From Bacteroidota bacterium (GTDB taxonomy: Bacteria; Bacteroidota; Bacteroidia; Bacteroidales; NBLH01): a stretch of DNA of 64,000 bases. Below are positions 63,707 to 64,000 of this stretch, in pieces. The stretch lies in assembly GCA_025361565.1 (NCBI GenBank), contig JANYKN010000104.1, positions 34,520-98,519 on the forward strand. Direction: 5' to 3'. The notes beneath the pieces are model-generated. The model was not told the origin of the DNA, ran no database searches, and saw nothing but the letters and a program-made list of their open reading frames with translations. Each line of letters opens with the position of its first letter. Position 1 is the first letter of the stretch. Both the position numbers and the translations under genes were made by a program.

Positions 63707-63816
63707 AAGTGGCGACGACCTACTCTCCCGCAAAACTGCAGTACCATCGGCGCTAAAGGGCTTAACTTCTCTGTTCGGGATGGGAAGAGGTGTACCCCTT
63801 TGCTATAGTCACCTTA
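63707..63816 (-). rRNA. rrf: 5S ribosomal RNA
   Basis: The minus strand reads AAGGTGACTATAGCAAAGG..., then CACCTCTTCCCATCCCGAAC, AGAAGTTAAGCCC, GCGCCGATGGTACTGC and GGGAGAGTAGGTCG, the conserved 5S blocks in order. Length about 110. The exact ends are estimated by about 2 bases. Confidence 0.95.
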
Positions 63817-63897
63817 AGTCTTTAACCCCCTGTTGGGGACATCAATATTTTTATAGACTTATTGTCATGAGAGACAATAAAAAAGCAGAACAGTGGA

Positions 63898-64000
63898 AAG
63901 TTTACGGGCAATTAGTATTGCTCGGCTATGACATTGCTGCCTTTACACCTGCAACCTATCGACGTCCTAGTCTTGAACGGCCCTTAAAGGAAATCTTATC
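63898..64000 (-). rRNA. rrl: 23S ribosomal RNA, 3' end (partial)
   Basis: The minus strand reads GGGCCGTTCAAGACTAGGAC, GTCGATAGGTTGCAGGTGTA, AAGGCAGCAATGTCATAGCC and GAGCAATACTAATTGCCCGT, which is the 3' terminal domain of 23S rRNA. The gene runs out of the window at 64000. The end at 63898 is estimated from the E. coli spacing after TACTAAT. Confidence 0.93.

Overview
The window is an AT-rich stretch of a Bacteroidota chromosome, most likely class Bacteroidia or a close relative. The signs are the family content (PorV/PorQ-type outer membrane protein, fused CcoN-CcoO, DUF4924, DUF4230, small lmo0937-type membrane proteins), the A/T-rich starts without clear Shine-Dalgarno sequences, and several promoters of the Bacteroidota TAnnTTTG type. 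Both a caa3-type and a cbb3-type oxidase are encoded, so the organism respires oxygen over a range of tensions.

Layout. 1-6.9 kb: a degenerate TlpA-like protein, grpE-dnaJ, a NatAB-like ABC exporter and recJ. 7-16 kb: housekeeping (lysS, gpsA, DUF4924, S4 protein, pth, rplY, prs, engB) and two DUF4230 proteins. 16.3-33.5 kb: a respiratory block on the minus strand with a cytochrome c, SafE-like protein, FixH, CcoG, CtaB, CoxBDCA, SCO, an orphan solute-binding lipoprotein, and CcoP-Q-NO-S-I. 33.9-39.8 kb: phospholipid synthesis (pssA, psd, cdsA), a PorQ-like protein, a five-unit DUF2007 protein and a LUD protein. 40-54.2 kb: an accessory stress island with a coiled-coil protein, OMP, small membrane proteins, AraC regulator, hybrid kinase, response regulator, Asn-rich secreted protein, UspA, OYE-like protein, PBP1A and an HPF-like protein. 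54.2-58.9 kb: ftsH, rsfS, dinB and an unrecognised helical gene. 58.9-62.7 kb: a complete diversity-generating retroelement (DGR). 62.9-63.6 kb: a toxin-antitoxin pair. The right end holds the tail of an rRNA operon (5S and the 23S 3' end, minus strand).

Two systems stand out. (1) The DGR reads, in sense order on the minus strand, target gene with C-terminal VR, avd, TR, reverse transcriptase. TR (60301-60489) and VR (61143-61331) align without gaps over 189 bp; I count 27 differences, and all 27 fall at sense-strand adenines of TR, the signature of adenine-directed mutagenic retrohoming. The target is a secreted caspase-fold protein with a PEGA-like domain and a FISUMP/C-type-lectin-like domain that carries the VR. 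(2) Four promoters in the island (40060, 42337, 47013, 53290) share a two-part element: ATGTGTGAATnATGTAA, then TATGTAAC with starts 21 bp apart, 20-21 bp ahead of a TAnnTTTG-like box. One copy precedes the AraC regulator itself, which suggests an autoregulated stress regulon.

Gene limits include the stop codon. Start choices that differ from the longest open frame are explained in the entries. No tRNA gene, CRISPR array, integrase or transposase was recognised.
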